DNA of 64,000 bases from Sipunculus nudus (GCA_026874595.1 CM049311.1:72336453-72400452); one strand, 5' to 3'; positions 12,667 through 27,600 are shown, counted from the first letter of the stretch. Translations and numbers: made by a program. Notes: a model not told the origin generated them from the letters alone.

Positions 12667-15600
12667 CTGGTAAGGTGAGCAAGCAAGAAAAACCATCACC
12701 ACAGAATTAGTATTTAAGGTAACATTCATGGAATCTAATCAACTAACAGGCACTAGAGTCTGTGGGGTGCCCACTGAATTTTGTCAAATATTCTCTCAAA
12801 CTTAAATATTAATACACACTTTGACGGAAAAGTTGATCAGCGAATAAATGGCCAATATGAGATAAAAAAAATCTTGACAAGAACATATTTATATTTTAAA
12901 CTTTCCAGTTCTATTGGGACTTGTGGCTGACTGACATGCCAGCTACAATAGGTGATCAAACTCCAGTGACTTTAACATTTTTTTAGAATATTTATGGAAA
13001 TACAAAAAAAACAGCAGCTTTAAAATGTAGTTCTTCAGGCATGTGACCAATGATCAGGAGATTATGTAAACAATCTTTGTTTTTCTAAGAATCAATTTAA
13101 CAGCAAATTTCAATGAGTTTTCAAAGTATAATCTTGGGTTTCATTCTAGTTATGAGGCATAAGCCTGACTCCTGCAGCTTATTTTTGGTACTGATCTGCT
13201 ACATTAAAAAACACAAAATTGTATTAGGAAATGGGCACCCCTTGATAGTTAAATATATGCTCATAATCTAAGCATTTCAGACTCTGAGGTCCTAATTCTA
13301 CAAAAAAAAATAATCTAGAATTCATTTCCTTAGTCAGTAAAACTTCACATGCTTGTTTGTGTATTTTCTTTCAATATTTGTTATAGTTATAGTTTGAATA
13401 ATAATAATGTTAATATTAATACGTTGAGGACAGAAACTGTAGCTTTGTCAGCAATGACAAACAGAATTAATACCCCAAGAAAAAACCCTGGAATTTCGTT
13501 TACTTACATGTATATGGTGAAATGGTTTGCATTAATTTGGCAGGTTTAATCAAAACCATTGGAATGGTTAAAATAATTTAAAGAAAGGTATCCAGAATGT
13601 CAGGAATTACAGAATTTACTGACTAGTTTGAAGACTTATGAATATACAGAATCACTACAGAATAAAAATATGATGATTGCAAAAGAAAATATCAATCTAT
13701 TAAATATAACAATTATTGCAAAATAGTTTTGGTGAAATTATTGACCATTTTTCTTAATTTATGTAGAATTTTAGTTCTGAAGCTTTTAACTGTTGATCCA
13801 AATGCTGAATCATTTGAGGAGTAACGTGAAAGACGGATGATTTGAGAGATGTGTAACCTATTTACTAAAAGCAGCACCACAAGCATCTATTAATAACACA
13901 GGGTGAGCCATTATTGGGCCATTTTCACCAGAACAAGTCTCAGCTCAGTTTAAGCTCAACACTTCAGTCATACTCTTCTATTCATTACATGTAATAATAT
14001 TTTTTTATCATTTTTTTTCTTGTATTTAAAGGATTGATATTCCATTTATGAGTGATATGTCCAATTATTTTGAGTTCTTTAACAATGGATATAAAAGTAT
14101 ACCTTTTAGGTATGGAGAGATTCAAGTAATATGCATGGAAAAAAAAAACATGTTCAAAAATTCAATTTTTAGGTATTTCTCAGTTTAGCTTTCTTTAAAG
14201 TATAATACTTGAAGGGAAAAATATGACTTGTTATTACATACGAAATATATTCCAGTTGTTGATTTTTTAAGAATATTCACGCTGAAGAGCTAAAAAACAG
14301 GGGTGTGTTGCAATAAGGTGACTTAAGTCATGTAGGTGACTTAAGCCCAGGGGCATCTGTGTGTCACCATGGTAACCATTATGACGTCACAATTGTAATC
14401 ATGGTATTCAGGCCCCCAACTGGGCTTAAGTCCAGTAAAATGTTATTGCAACAGGCCCCAGGAGCTGAGCTTTTCTGGTCAGAACAACCCTTGTGTCTGA
14501 CTACTAAGTAAACTGAAAGATCCTTACAGATATCTGTTCTACGAGGTCTTCTCATCTACAAGAACATTCCAAACAAACAAGGTCATGTGCAGTGTGGGTG
14601 CACTATTCAGAAAACAAACCCGTGTATGCATGATTGCTGCATAATCCCATTATTTGTCATAATTTGTTTACGTGACTATACTACCATTTCTCTACACACT
14701 TTCCTGTCCAAAAATTTAACTTATATTCACTATTTATGTGGTATTTTTACCATATTATTGCTCAAGACAGTATAATACAAATCCTCTCAGCCTGTAATTC
14801 TGTTTTCATTTTATTTAACTCAGGTTGGATTCACCATTTCATTAAATGAACAACAGGTGACACCATCACTCAATTGAGGTATCTTTTACTGTACATATAG
14901 AATATCATTTTATCGAATGGTAATTTTTACTTGTTATTTATGAGTATATGCCTCATCATGCATTTCAGGGAAAAAACAAACAAACACTACTTTACATAAC
15001 TAACAACCACAGACAAATAAACTATGGCACCCCAGGGCAAGTTATATATAGTACATACAAGAAATGCATTCAGTGCTGAATCACCACACATCAAGGATAA
15101 CAGTCTCAGTATTTCATGCTTTATTTTTATATTTCTTTGAATATTAACATTCAGAGTCAGAATTATCATTCAAAAGAACAAGGAATATATTTATTGTTTG
15201 CAGACATTGTTTCAGGTAAATTACGTACAAAATTTATTCCCAGAGGATAATAAAATATTATTCTGTAAAACTAAAAAAAAAATAAAATGTGACAGAGAGA
15301 GAAATTTCAACCATCTCCTGCAAATGTTTAACAATTGTTTTTGCTGCCACCTGGTGGTCTTTCTGTAAATTAAATTTTTTTATAACCCTTTTTGGACAAA
15401 TCAACATCAGCTGACATCTGTTGCCCTAAATTGATACTAAAGTGCATAACCTAGCCAGCAGAATTCTGTTTTAAGTTCTTGGCAAACAACTTTATTCAAG
15501 CAATTATGCATCCATAATTATCAAATATTTCACTGGAATTATCCAGCAGTGGTATAATAATATAGAAATTCTAATATTTCATCCTGCTAATTTTGATTCA

Positions 15601-18600
15601 AAGCCTGAGAAATGATTGGACTAGTCATAAGTATGAAATGGAGACTCAAACACTACAGTTTAACAGGGAAAGTGCAAAATACATGCATGCATATGTAGCA
15701 CATAATTAATATTCTACAAATCCACACCCTGGTTGGCAATGCATCAGCATTAATCAAACAAAACATCAACAAAATGAAAGCAATGACTGCTAATCACAGA
15801 GACTGAATAGCTAACTGATCAAGGGTTATTAAACCAACACTGGTTGTGTTCTCTTTAAGAATTCTCAGATTTTGTATAACTTTGTGAGACTGTTATCATA
15901 AAATTAAGAAATGGTTTTGTTGATGGAGCCAGGAAATGAATTTGCATCCCCCCTCATCCTTCCGTCAGTTGCTGAGCATTTTTTTATCCATTCCCATGTG
16001 GTCATTTCAGATGCATCCCGCACCAAAAACTAAGACAAAATTCATTTTTTTATCATCCTGCTAGGCAAGTTAAGAGGAAGACTAAAAACAGGTGTTCACT
16101 TTGCGGCAGGATATTTAAAATCCCAGATTTATTCATATTTATGTTGTTGTTCACGTTCTCTATATGCAAGTGTCAATGATCAATCATAGTGATGGAATGT
16201 GCTTTATAGAATGCTTTTATGCGTCTGTGATTATCCAAAAAAAGCTGTAACTTGATTTTGTTGCGGTGAAGGAGTGATGGAAACTAGGCATATACCACCA
16301 CACATAAAATAAATTGCTACATTAAAATACTAGAAGATGCTGAAACCTGTACTTTTAAAAAATCCAGATAGATCTTGGGGTACCTCAAAAGGTGTTTATT
16401 TGCAGTAATACCTCATTTGCATGTCAGCACAACCTGGTGTTCATTCACAGTAACATAAAATACTAAGAGGAACAGTTACTCAAATGGTGATGTTTTGAAT
16501 GAAAAATTCATTATACTGCCTTATGCTCATAGCGGGATTTACACCCATCAGAATTTGAAAATTATTAAGCTGATTTAATTTTAACACTTTCAACATTAGT
16601 TTAACAACAAATCAAAAATTTTCAAGCAAGAACACCAGATGGCACTTATGAGCAATTAAAAATCACAGAAAGTTATAACACAATTTAGGTACCCCATATA
16701 GACCATGGTGACACCGTGGGTACAAACAGGATTTGTGGTAGGTACAGAATACACAGTAACATGTTTTACTTACCTTTTGCATTGATGTGGGTGTTAGAAT
16801 CGTTCATCTTCCCCTCCTCTGCTGCCCTCTCTGCCGCGGCCCTCCTCTCAGCCATCTCGTGCTCCTCATCCTGTTTTCGTAATTCATGCCTGGACAGATG
16901 AGCCACAATGGCTGCACCGTAAGAATCTCCCAGAACATTAATGGAGGTTCTGATGCGGTCACTGAAGATAAAAAGATAATTAAAGAATAATCTGTTACAT
17001 TTCTAAGGCATTAATTTGACAAAATTTTTAATGATTACACTTATATGGCAATAACTCAGCTAAATAGTAATTAAAAATATATTTGCAAAATTGAAAATAA
17101 TTTTTATAAAATATGATACTTTCTGATTACAAAACATACATTTTCAAATAGCATGTAAGAACATAAGCTATTTGTATTACAGCTTTCCTTAATTGGATTA
17201 AGAGTCTGAGAAAATGCAAAAGCTGTAACAAGAGTTTGATGCTGTAAGCCAAGAGCAGATATATTTGATCTTCACACAAGAAAAGACAAAACTAAATTAT
17301 CACTAGGTTATAGTAGTCAAATAATGATCTCAAATGACTTGTATCATTAATATAAGCTCTCACATGTTCAAAATCAGGAAGGCATTTTTCATTAACTCTA
17401 CATACACAAGTCTCAAAATAAATGCCTTCCTTGTATACAAAATCACTCATATTAAAATCCATGTATTTTTGTGAAATTAAAAGTCAATCACAACAAAAGA
17501 ACCTTAATTACAGAAGTGAAGTGCTAATATAGGAAAATGGTCTTTCAATGATCTGTCAAATTACCATTCGACTAGGGTGACCAATAAAATCAAAATTTTG
17601 ACTCACAGCAGCCAATCCACGGCCACGATAAGACTGATATCATTGGTAGGCAGACCCACTGCTGTCAGTACAAGCAACATGGTCACCAATCCTGCACTGG
17701 GAACAGACGCTGCTCCGATACTGGCCAGCGTGGCAGTCAAACTGAAACAAATATGTTATTAATGTTTATGAAATCCATATAAGTGTACACCCACAGACCA
17801 CATCTGCACTGACTTTATTCAGAGCTAATTAACTTAATGCCATAAGAGTAACTTGTATCCATGCACAGTTGAAAAACTAGAGCTCTGCCTTTCAAGTGGT
17901 GCCACCTAGTGTATATCATGGAAACTACTCTATGGAATTGGAGCTGCTAAAATATGCACTTTTATTTATAGGATATTAAAAATATTTCAATGAGAACACC
18001 AATAGGTTTGTCAAATGCCAGAAAAATTGGCTATTTTGTTTACAGAATTTGTTCATGAGAAAATATCTGAGCAAAACAGACATAGGATTTCCACATTACT
18101 GCCTTAACACTTAATCATTGTATACTGTCTAACCGAGGAGGTTAGGCTTTCTCCTGTGTCTGTTGATTTGAACCTCATTAAATTTGGGAATCTGGACTTT
18201 CATGAATGTCAGGGTAACAATGTGCCACTAGAAATTTCTTTTGGGTGCCCGTTTATGGGGGGTCCTGATATCCAATTGAGATGCAATTTTTTTCTTAAAG
18301 ACAGAGAAGATTTAAGTTTGTTCTTGTAGTAATCACTGGCAATTGCAAACTCCCTCATACAGACCTAACAACTGTGTAAACATTACCCTGACACCTGACC
18401 CATATATTACACTCTAATCAAATAATTATATAATGGCCCTATACCTTATCATATAATGATTCAATTTTATATAATCTTTTAAAACTTGACATATATCATC
18501 TCCCTGTGGGATGCTTCAAAATCCCATGTGATCTGTAAAAGTTTTGACCCGAGCGTCCAAGACTCGTCAAACTTTCTTCCTATTTAAATCCCTGAGGCTG

Positions 18601-21600
18601 ATTAGGATAAGGGTGTCCTAGTAGAGGCAGTTTTCATTGTGTAATAATTTCTTACCTGACAGTGATAACCTGTCCGGCATCCAACTGAACTCCGTTCATC
18701 TGGGCAATAAAGATGGCTGCCACAGCCTCGTATAGTGCTGTACCATCCATGTTGACAGTGGACCCCACAGGTATGACGAATCGGGTCACACGCATGTCAA
18801 TGCCATTGTTTTCTTCCAGGCAGCGGAATGTGATGGGCATTGTGGCAGCACTGAAAAAAAGGCCAAGGACTTAATTTTTCCACAGAAAGAGACAGTAAAC
18901 CTTCATTAATTATCAGATATGGCACGTTTGTACATACTGCTGTGTCCAGTTTTAACTTCCTATCATGGTTATAAAAAGCAAGATTCAAAATATAAAATAA
19001 GTTTCAGATAATTCAAACAGATGCTAATGACCATGGGATTTTACATGTTCAATTAAAATAACTTATTTTCATAAAATACTTAAATTTTCATTAAAAAACA
19101 ATTTAGGAAAATCTGTAAATATAAAAAAAATTATCTTGGCTGAAGTTCTAGTTTCTTCCTTGTAAAAAAAGACATTTCTCTAAATATATGTAACATGTTT
19201 GATCTGCTTAATTTTCCTTGCACTTGACCAAATAATTTTTATTTCAAAACAGGAGTTGTAAACTATTTACATAAGAAGCGTGATGAGTGTTGGATGTCCT
19301 TTACCGCCATGCACCATTTATGTAATGAGCTTACAGATGGTGTCAGCGTCATACATGAGCTGCTAATTTGCATGAACCTGCCAGACTAGGTGCCATATCA
19401 TGTGACCTGCTTTCTGGCCATCTGATTGGACAGCTATCCCAGCCTGCCCCGGTCTGCAAAGAATGTCAGTTAGCGACCAGGACAAAAAACATCCACATTA
19501 CCAGGTCAATCAAGTCATATTAAACTTTTAAGCAGCACCTAGTGGGCTTAAAATATATTAAATTTAATCATAATCTTCTTGGTAATTCCCATGCCCCATG
19601 CTGTTTTCTAATGCAGTTTTAACTGACACTGGAATATAACAGATATAGTTGTATGTACTACACAAGCCTTCACATAACATCTAACTACAATCTTAACTAC
19701 AATCTTCAAGTCTTCTATGGGACTTAAACCTGTATCCAGAAATAAAATGTATTAAAGACAGAATAGTATCAAGATATCTTGACTATCTGCATTGAATTTT
19801 ACTTTGCTTTCACTCATATAATGTGACCCTGTTCCAAGTTTATTTGCTAGAAATGGTAGATCCGACAGTGACAGACAGGCATGGCTTCCTTTGATGATGG
19901 ACATTGATATTTTCTTTTCTTGTCAAATATTTCTTGGTAAAAAATTTTCTTCAAATACTGTTATCATAAGTAATACAAAATGCAGTTGAGTCATTTATCT
20001 AATCACAATTTAACCAAAAAAATCATTTATCAAAACTTGTAACTGAGATCAAAAAATTTGATTATCTGAAATCTGATGCTTTGAAAGATTATCTTTCTTT
20101 CATCCTTCAACTTGATGTTAAAATGTTATTTCTTATACATGAGAGCAATCCATCCTAAGTAAATATCATCTGCATAAAATAGGATGATTAAAATCACAAG
20201 CCACAAAAAAACACAAAGGCTGTAATACTAATACAACGAGTAATTTACAAATGGAAAAAGTGTTTAATCTCAGTGAAGTGAATCTCTTATGAACATTGAT
20301 TGGTTTTCTTTCTTTTCAATACTGGTAGATTTAGAGATGTCTTTTATAGGCATGCTTTTATTTTAAAACCATGCAGGTCTGAAAGTCTAACAGAAGAATT
20401 TTATCCAAATGTGCTCCCAACACTCTACAAAGATGACTGTTGTAGCTTATCTAAATAGAAGGAAATACACAAGGCAGGAAGTGTTGAGTATCTGTAGTGT
20501 GTGTTCCTATGATAAAAAAAGTGGTTATTTTATTAATAGTATTTATTAAATACTTCTTGTTTTTCAAGTGACATTTACAGACTTCTGATCTATTGAGTAG
20601 GAAAATCACAGTAGAAAACTGACAAAGCTACACTGTTCATCTAGTTTCAAGAAAATTATAGAGACATATGCAGAGGACTCTACCCTTAAAGTAAAAACTA
20701 TTTTTCTCTCCCAATCTCCTCTTGTGTTTAAATTGGAGGAAAAAGCAATAACCGTAATACCATTTAATTAAGATAAGCTCTATTGAAGTAAGTCATTTCC
20801 GTTCTATGAAATAAACTTTTACATAAACAAGGTCAAGGTCACCCAAGGATCAAGGTCATGAAGGTCTAGGTTACTAATGCCATTGTGGAAACATTCTATG
20901 CATGATACCTTGGATGTACAGGTAAAGAAAAATATCCTGAATAACCAGAGAAATCCCATAGCCAACTTTAATATAAAACCAAGCTACATCAATACATTTG
21001 TTACTACAAACACTACCGAATCTCAAACAGTGCAGCATGCAATGTTGTATCATACATGACATTGTCATCAAGAACTAACAAAGACAACAGCAGCCATATT
21101 GACAGGACAAATAGGTTGTTACCCACCTTGATGCAGTACCCAAGGCAGTTATCCAAGCCTGGAACATTCCCGCAAAGAATTTGGCAGGATTTTTGCGGGT
21201 AATGACGAAGTATATAATTGTCAACGTGCCGACTGAGTGGATTAAAAGCCCGAGGATGACTGTCATCATGTAGAGACCAAGCTGTTCTGCAGTCTTGGCC
21301 AAACTCTCAATCTCCATGATTTTGCCAGCAATCAAACACATGATACCAAAAGGTGAGTACCTGTAAAAGAGAATGAATATGCATAATAATCTGCCAAGTT
21401 TGAGTTTTCAGCAATTTTCTACAGTGTAATGTAATATCAACTAGATGTGGTCGGATAATGGTCCTCAGAGGGCCCCGCATTTCTGGTAGTGCTGGACTAG
21501 TGTACATATGGGTGAAAAGTTTAGGTTAAAGTTGAAAAATATGACAAACAGAATAAGGTTTTTTATACATAAGCGTGAGGGAAAAAATCCTACTTGTTCA

Positions 21601-24600
21601 AATAATATTAAAGAAGATATGTCTGAAATAATGTGTGCAACAGATAATCACTGATTGAAATTCAGACAGGTCTCTAATTCGACAGGTCTGGTGCGCTCAT
21701 AGGTACTAATCATCTAAGTGAATTTGGGAAAGCTGCAGTATGTTGTTGTTGAGTTATTGCGTGCAAAAGAAAATCAGCGATTGGGCTGTGGCCGCCATAT
21801 TGGAATTCCTACAAGTCTGTTATTTGATAGGGATGGAGCCCTCATAGGTACTAATCATCCCTGTGAATTTGGGAAAGCTGCAGTATGTTGTTGTAGAGTT
21901 ATCCCGCACAAAAGAAAGTGTCACTGACGGAAGGACAGAAGTACAGAAGGACAGATGGACAGAAGGACGGACTAACACGGTGATCACTATAGGGCACCGC
22001 TTGTCAAGCTGTGACCTAACAAGGCAGTGCTAATAAAGTTCAAACATGAGTAAAACACTTTACACAAGAATTGTGGGCAGATTAACCAACAATTAACCTC
22101 TTGTCCTTTTTTAAATGTGTGTCCATATCATATTTGTAAGTCAGCATTATTTCCCTAGTAATTTTAGAATTCCAGAATATTCGCTGGAATTCCCTTTTTC
22201 ATTGACATAAAAAAAAAAATTTTCATGGATACTAAAAAAACTAGCCAGACAGCCATATTGCATTTCCAACATGTCTGAATTTCATTGTGCACATACTTTT
22301 ATAAGTGTAAATCTTCAGTTAAATCTTACACTGCAATCACTTGAACAGTTCTTGATATGATATGTGTGTAAGGTATTGAAAGATTGCTGTCAATTTGCTA
22401 TATTGTATTTCTGATGGTCTGAAATTTGACAGCAAACTTCCCCTCAATCTTTTATCCAAATTTTTGTTGCAATCACTGAAATGGTTCTCGAGCTAACGCA
22501 CATTGAAAGGAATTCCAATAGTGCTACCTAGGGATCACATTCCATTTTGGACAAGTCTGAAATTTGAAAGCACACATTCTGCTATGGGTGGTAATCTTCA
22601 GTAATATTTTCACTGGAATATCTTGGAAGGTTCTTTAATGAATTATGTGAAAGAGTGTGATGGATGGACAGATAGAAACCCTGATTACTCTGGGAAGCCT
22701 GCCCATGTGGGGCCCTAATAATAATTGTCCCTAATTTTTTCCAGGTCTTTTTCCTGATATTTGGCTGTTCTGTTCAAAATGAGTAAATAAAGTAATCACT
22801 GACCACATGATGATGTTCACCAGTCTCATCACAATCTCATTCAGGACCTGGAAGAACTTGATCATGATCTCAGCCTCCTTGCCCATCTGACCAATGATGA
22901 TACCAAAGGCGATGCAGAATCCAATGATGCCTGCAGGAGACAGAGAAGATCAAATTCATCCTTCCAGTAAACTTTTAAACTACAGGGTATTCATTTTACC
23001 ATTTTACTTCAACAAACTGGACTTTCACTGAAAGTGTTAATTTTCATTTATGTATCACCAAACTGTTAATTTTTATTTATAATTTAGAAAACCAAAAATA
23101 AAGAGGAACTAGGGACCCAGGGGTCTCAACGCCTCAGAATGATGGTCCTGTGACCTTCACCTTTGACCTCTGCCCCAGAAAATCAAAATGTTTCTTACTT
23201 AAGTGGTGGGTCATTAATAGATAAAGTTTGAAGCAAATCTGTCTAGTCAATGCAGAATTATCATTCCTGAACTGTGAACTTGACCTTTGACCCATAATCA
23301 ATAAGAATCTTCCCCTACCAGCAGGTGAGTAATATCTTGAAGATGTAAGGTTTGTGATGAAAAGTTTGGCATGAAATGCATACATTTAAAAAAAATATGG
23401 AATCTGTTACCTTGACCTTTGACCTTTGGACACCAAAATCGACAGGGTTCTTACTTTAGTTGTGAGCTATATACAAGTTAAGTTTGAAACCAATCTGTCA
23501 AACTAAACTTGAGTTATCATCTGGAAACTAACTTGTGAACAGATGGCCCATGTGACCTTGACCTTTGACCTTGTGACCCCAAATTTATTTATGCTTTCCC
23601 CATACTGGCAAGTGAGCTAAATGTGCAAGATTGAAAGTTCGGGATGAAAAGCTTGGCTGAACATGCAGCCATAATCTTTTTAAATAAGTGAGTCTTGTGA
23701 ACCTGACCTTTGACCTCATGACCCAAACATCACACTGGTTCTTTCTTTAGTGGTAGACCATTTGTAAGTCGTGTTTGAAATCCATATGTCAATCCAACCT
23801 AGAGTTATCATCTAGAAACAAATTTGTTTGGATACACCGATGGACAGACAGACAGGCAGACAAACAGACAGACAGGGTGATTACTATAGGGCATCCACTT
23901 GTGATCAAACACACCAGGTTTTGGGACACCAGATGGAATCACAGCTGAGAAACTGACATAATTGTTGTCATTTTATAGTAAAAAAAAAAAAAGAAAATAT
24001 TTCTAAAAATAAGAAAAAATACAGGTGGCGCCACCACTTTTCCGGAACTGACACAACTAGTCATGGTCAATATTCAAGGCAAGTTTCATGACAATCCATG
24101 CATTAATTATCAAGTAATTCGAGGTTTTGTATCAATTTTTTTTTTATTCTGAGGGGTACTTACAAGCCCCTTAGCTCGGAGGATATAGGTTGCAGTGACC
24201 TAATTTCTGGTATCCTAGGAGATTTTTTATGGACCTTCATAGGTTTTCAGTTACAGGCTTCTAGGTTCAGTGGTTATGTTTTGTGCCCTGACAAAGCGGC
24301 ATAACTATACCTCAGATGACTTACAGTCAGCTGAGCTAAAAACTAAAACAAAGATATCCAAAAAGTTGTAAAAAGCATTTTCTCAAGTCTACCAACAATA
24401 AATCTTGACCTTTATGAGAGGAAATGTAACGATTAATATCCTTAATTCACTCAATACACAGTCTGCTCCTCTTAGTTGTACAATAACATATAAATATAAA
24501 CATATTCTAAACCATCTAACATCATTTATCAGGGGCATAGCCAGGGGGGGCTGCAGGGTCCCCCCCCCTCCAGTCGCATCCTGTACTCGCTGTCTCTTCG

Positions 24601-27600
24601 GAATTTCACTTAAGCTAATACTAATATATGTATATGCAATTAATAGCCTTTGCTTTCATTGGCGTATCCCGAGGGGGCGCTTTCCCAATTTTCGTGATTA
24701 ATTTTCGCAACCCCCCCCCCCCTGTTTTCGAATTTCTGGATCTGCCACTGATCATGGCCCCCTCCCCTCCCTCAATCCTGGCTACGCCCCTGTTTATCAT
24801 TAAATCCCTTTTTTTAAATCCTGAGAGATATACAATATGGATGATGTGGTGTTTAATTAAATAATAATGTTACCTTTAAACTTGTTAGAGCACAGCAATT
24901 CTAGAATTCAAAACCGACGATTATGTCAGTCACACCAGCATTGATGCTCTACTTTGTTTACATTCAGCATCCCTCTACAATCCTTGTCAAAGAAGGTATA
25001 AGGCTACACTCATATGATCATGTAAGTATACTTATATCACAAAGTGTTGTTTAAAGTAAATGTTTTGTGTATATCTGGATATATGTGAAGATTAAAACTA
25101 CAGGAATGTTCAGCTAATAAAAATCTTTAATCCTCAACAACTAAAAAAGTGTTTTTGAAGTAGACTTGTACCTAGCACATTAATGCCATCTTTGAACTGC
25201 AGCTGTCGGACCATCTCTTTTGACTCTGTGACATTCTCCGGGATGGAAAAGTTTGACATATTGGAGGCTATTGCAGTTGTTGTCATGGTGATGGTGGTGG
25301 TAACCATCTCCGTGGTGCCATTCAACATGTCCACCATGGCCTTGGGGTCCTTTTTCCTCACAGTTTCTTCCTTCTCAACGTATATGGTCTGAACTTGTTG
25401 GAAGCAAGCTTGTACCAAATTCTCAGGGAATAGATTTCTGAGGAAACAGAAGCAAATATATGGTTTTTATAACAACAATGATTTTAGCAGTATATTATAG
25501 AAGTTTATGTGTTCATATCCTGACCTCTTTACCTCCAAAATCTCCTCTACTATGTGCTATTATATGGTATTAGGCATTTATCTTTATATCATCAGTGATA
25601 TTACCTATTTCCATGATAATACATTGATTTAATTGTGATGTCAACCAGGAAGACCTAGTCAGATGATATCAATCCAGAATGAACCGAGGGAACAACTTAC
25701 AAGGTTTGCTGGATATGTCTACAAAAGACGGACATTGATAACACTGAAATTCTAGTTTCAGAAAATAACAAGTGACCCGTGGGTCATGACACTCAGCTGA
25801 CTGACATGTTGATAATATGTCCTTGCACAGACAACCAATTAAGATCGGTGGCATCATTGTTCATGCATATAAGCTTAAGTTCATCAAGACCCTTAAGTAC
25901 AACAAATCTGATGACAATCCAACCAGCCTTTCATGAGGAATCTGGCAATTAGTGTGTATTTTGCATTATTTCTAGGGTGCTCAAACATACCCCAAAACTC
26001 TGAGAATATAGTTCACTGTGACCCAATTTCAGGTTTCTGTGGAGAACTTTTGAGGAACTCTCAGGATGTCAAGTTAGAAGATTCTGGGCCCCATGGTTAT
26101 GTTTTGTGCCCTACTTTGGTATCAAATTTCAATTATTTGGGGGGTTCTTCTGAGCCTCACAACTTGGACAATATGGGTGACAGAGACCTAATTCTAGGTT
26201 TCCGAGGAGACTTTTCATTGGCCTCCCAACATGTCATAAAAGAAGATTCTAGGTCTAGTCATTACAATTTGTGCCCTATTATCAGATGACGACATCTTTT
26301 AAGGTCACAAAAAATAGAAAAAAAATCATACAAAAATTAAAAAATACAGGTGGCGCCACCAGTCAGCAGAAACTGATGAAACACTCCATGATTAATATCC
26401 ATGCAAAGAATCATGGTGATCAATGCATTAGTTGTTCCGATACTTGAGCTTTTGTATCAAATTTTTCATTATTCTGGGGGGTACTTTGGAGTCCCATAGC
26501 TTGAAGGATATGGGCAACAGAGACCTAATTCTAGGTTTTCAAGGAGCCATTTTATGGACCTATCTGGATGTAAAGTTAGAATTTTCCAGGTCCAACGGTT
26601 ATGATTTGTGCCCAATTAACAGATGACAACATCTTTTAAGATCTCAAAATAGAGAAAAAAAATTGTAAAAAATATTCATAATACAGGTGGCGCCACCAGT
26701 TTGCATAAACTGATGAATCACTCCGTGAATAATATCCATGCAAAGAATCTTGGTGATCAATGCATTAGTTATTCAGAAAGTTGAGCTTTTGTTTCAAATT
26801 TTTCATTATTCTGGGGGGTACTTCAGAGCCCCATAGCTGGAAGATTATGGGTAACAGAGACTATATTCCATGTTTCCGAGAAGACTTTTCATGGACCTCT
26901 CTGGATGTAAAGTGAGAAGATTCCAGGTCAAGTAGTTACAATTTGTGCCCTGTTAACAGATGACAGCATCTACTGAAGTCTCGAAAATAGAGAAAAATCC
27001 TAAAAAAATCGAAGAAATACAGGTGTCACCACCAGTCTGCAGAAACTGATGATCAATATCCATGCAAAAAATCATGGTGATCAATGCATTAGTTGTTTAG
27101 ATATTTGAGCTTTTGTATCAAATTTTATTATTCTGGGGGATACTTCTGAGCCCCATAGCTGGAAGAATATGGGTAACAGAGACCTAATTCCAGGTTTCCA
27201 AGGAGATTTTTCATGGACTTCTCTGGATGTAAAGTAAGAAGATTCCAGGTTCAGTGGTTACGATTTGTGCCTTGTAAAAGGGCAGACGGCATGATGGCTG
27301 GACGGACGACGGACAAAGAGTGTTCGCTACAGCTAAGATGACTTACAGTCAGCTGAGTAAAAAAGTGTTGATAAAATTCTAGATATATGATGATAATTTA
27401 TGTAATATATTATAATTATAATATATGTTTTTTAAATTCCCTTTAACAAGCAGAGTCAATGTCTTTTGACCTTGATCTACTAGTATCTATAGGTAAATAA
27501 CCACAGTCTGAGCTGGTTTACAGATTTTACCAAAATCACACTAAGGTGAGACATTAAACATTAAAGATTCATGGCATGTTTTAAGGAAACCTATCAGATT

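Noticed and set aside
18797-18988. Frame overlapping EAAT exon 7
   Set aside because: Most of it lies across the intron 6 acceptor and in a different frame from the transporter.
25183-25392. Plus-strand frame opposite EAAT exon 4
   Set aside because: It is the antisense shadow of the coding exon and ends with it.
25933-26626. Plus-strand frames in the 337-bp array
   Set aside because: Frames recur because the DNA units recur. Their sequences diverge with stops and indels, so they are repeat DNA and not a protein family.
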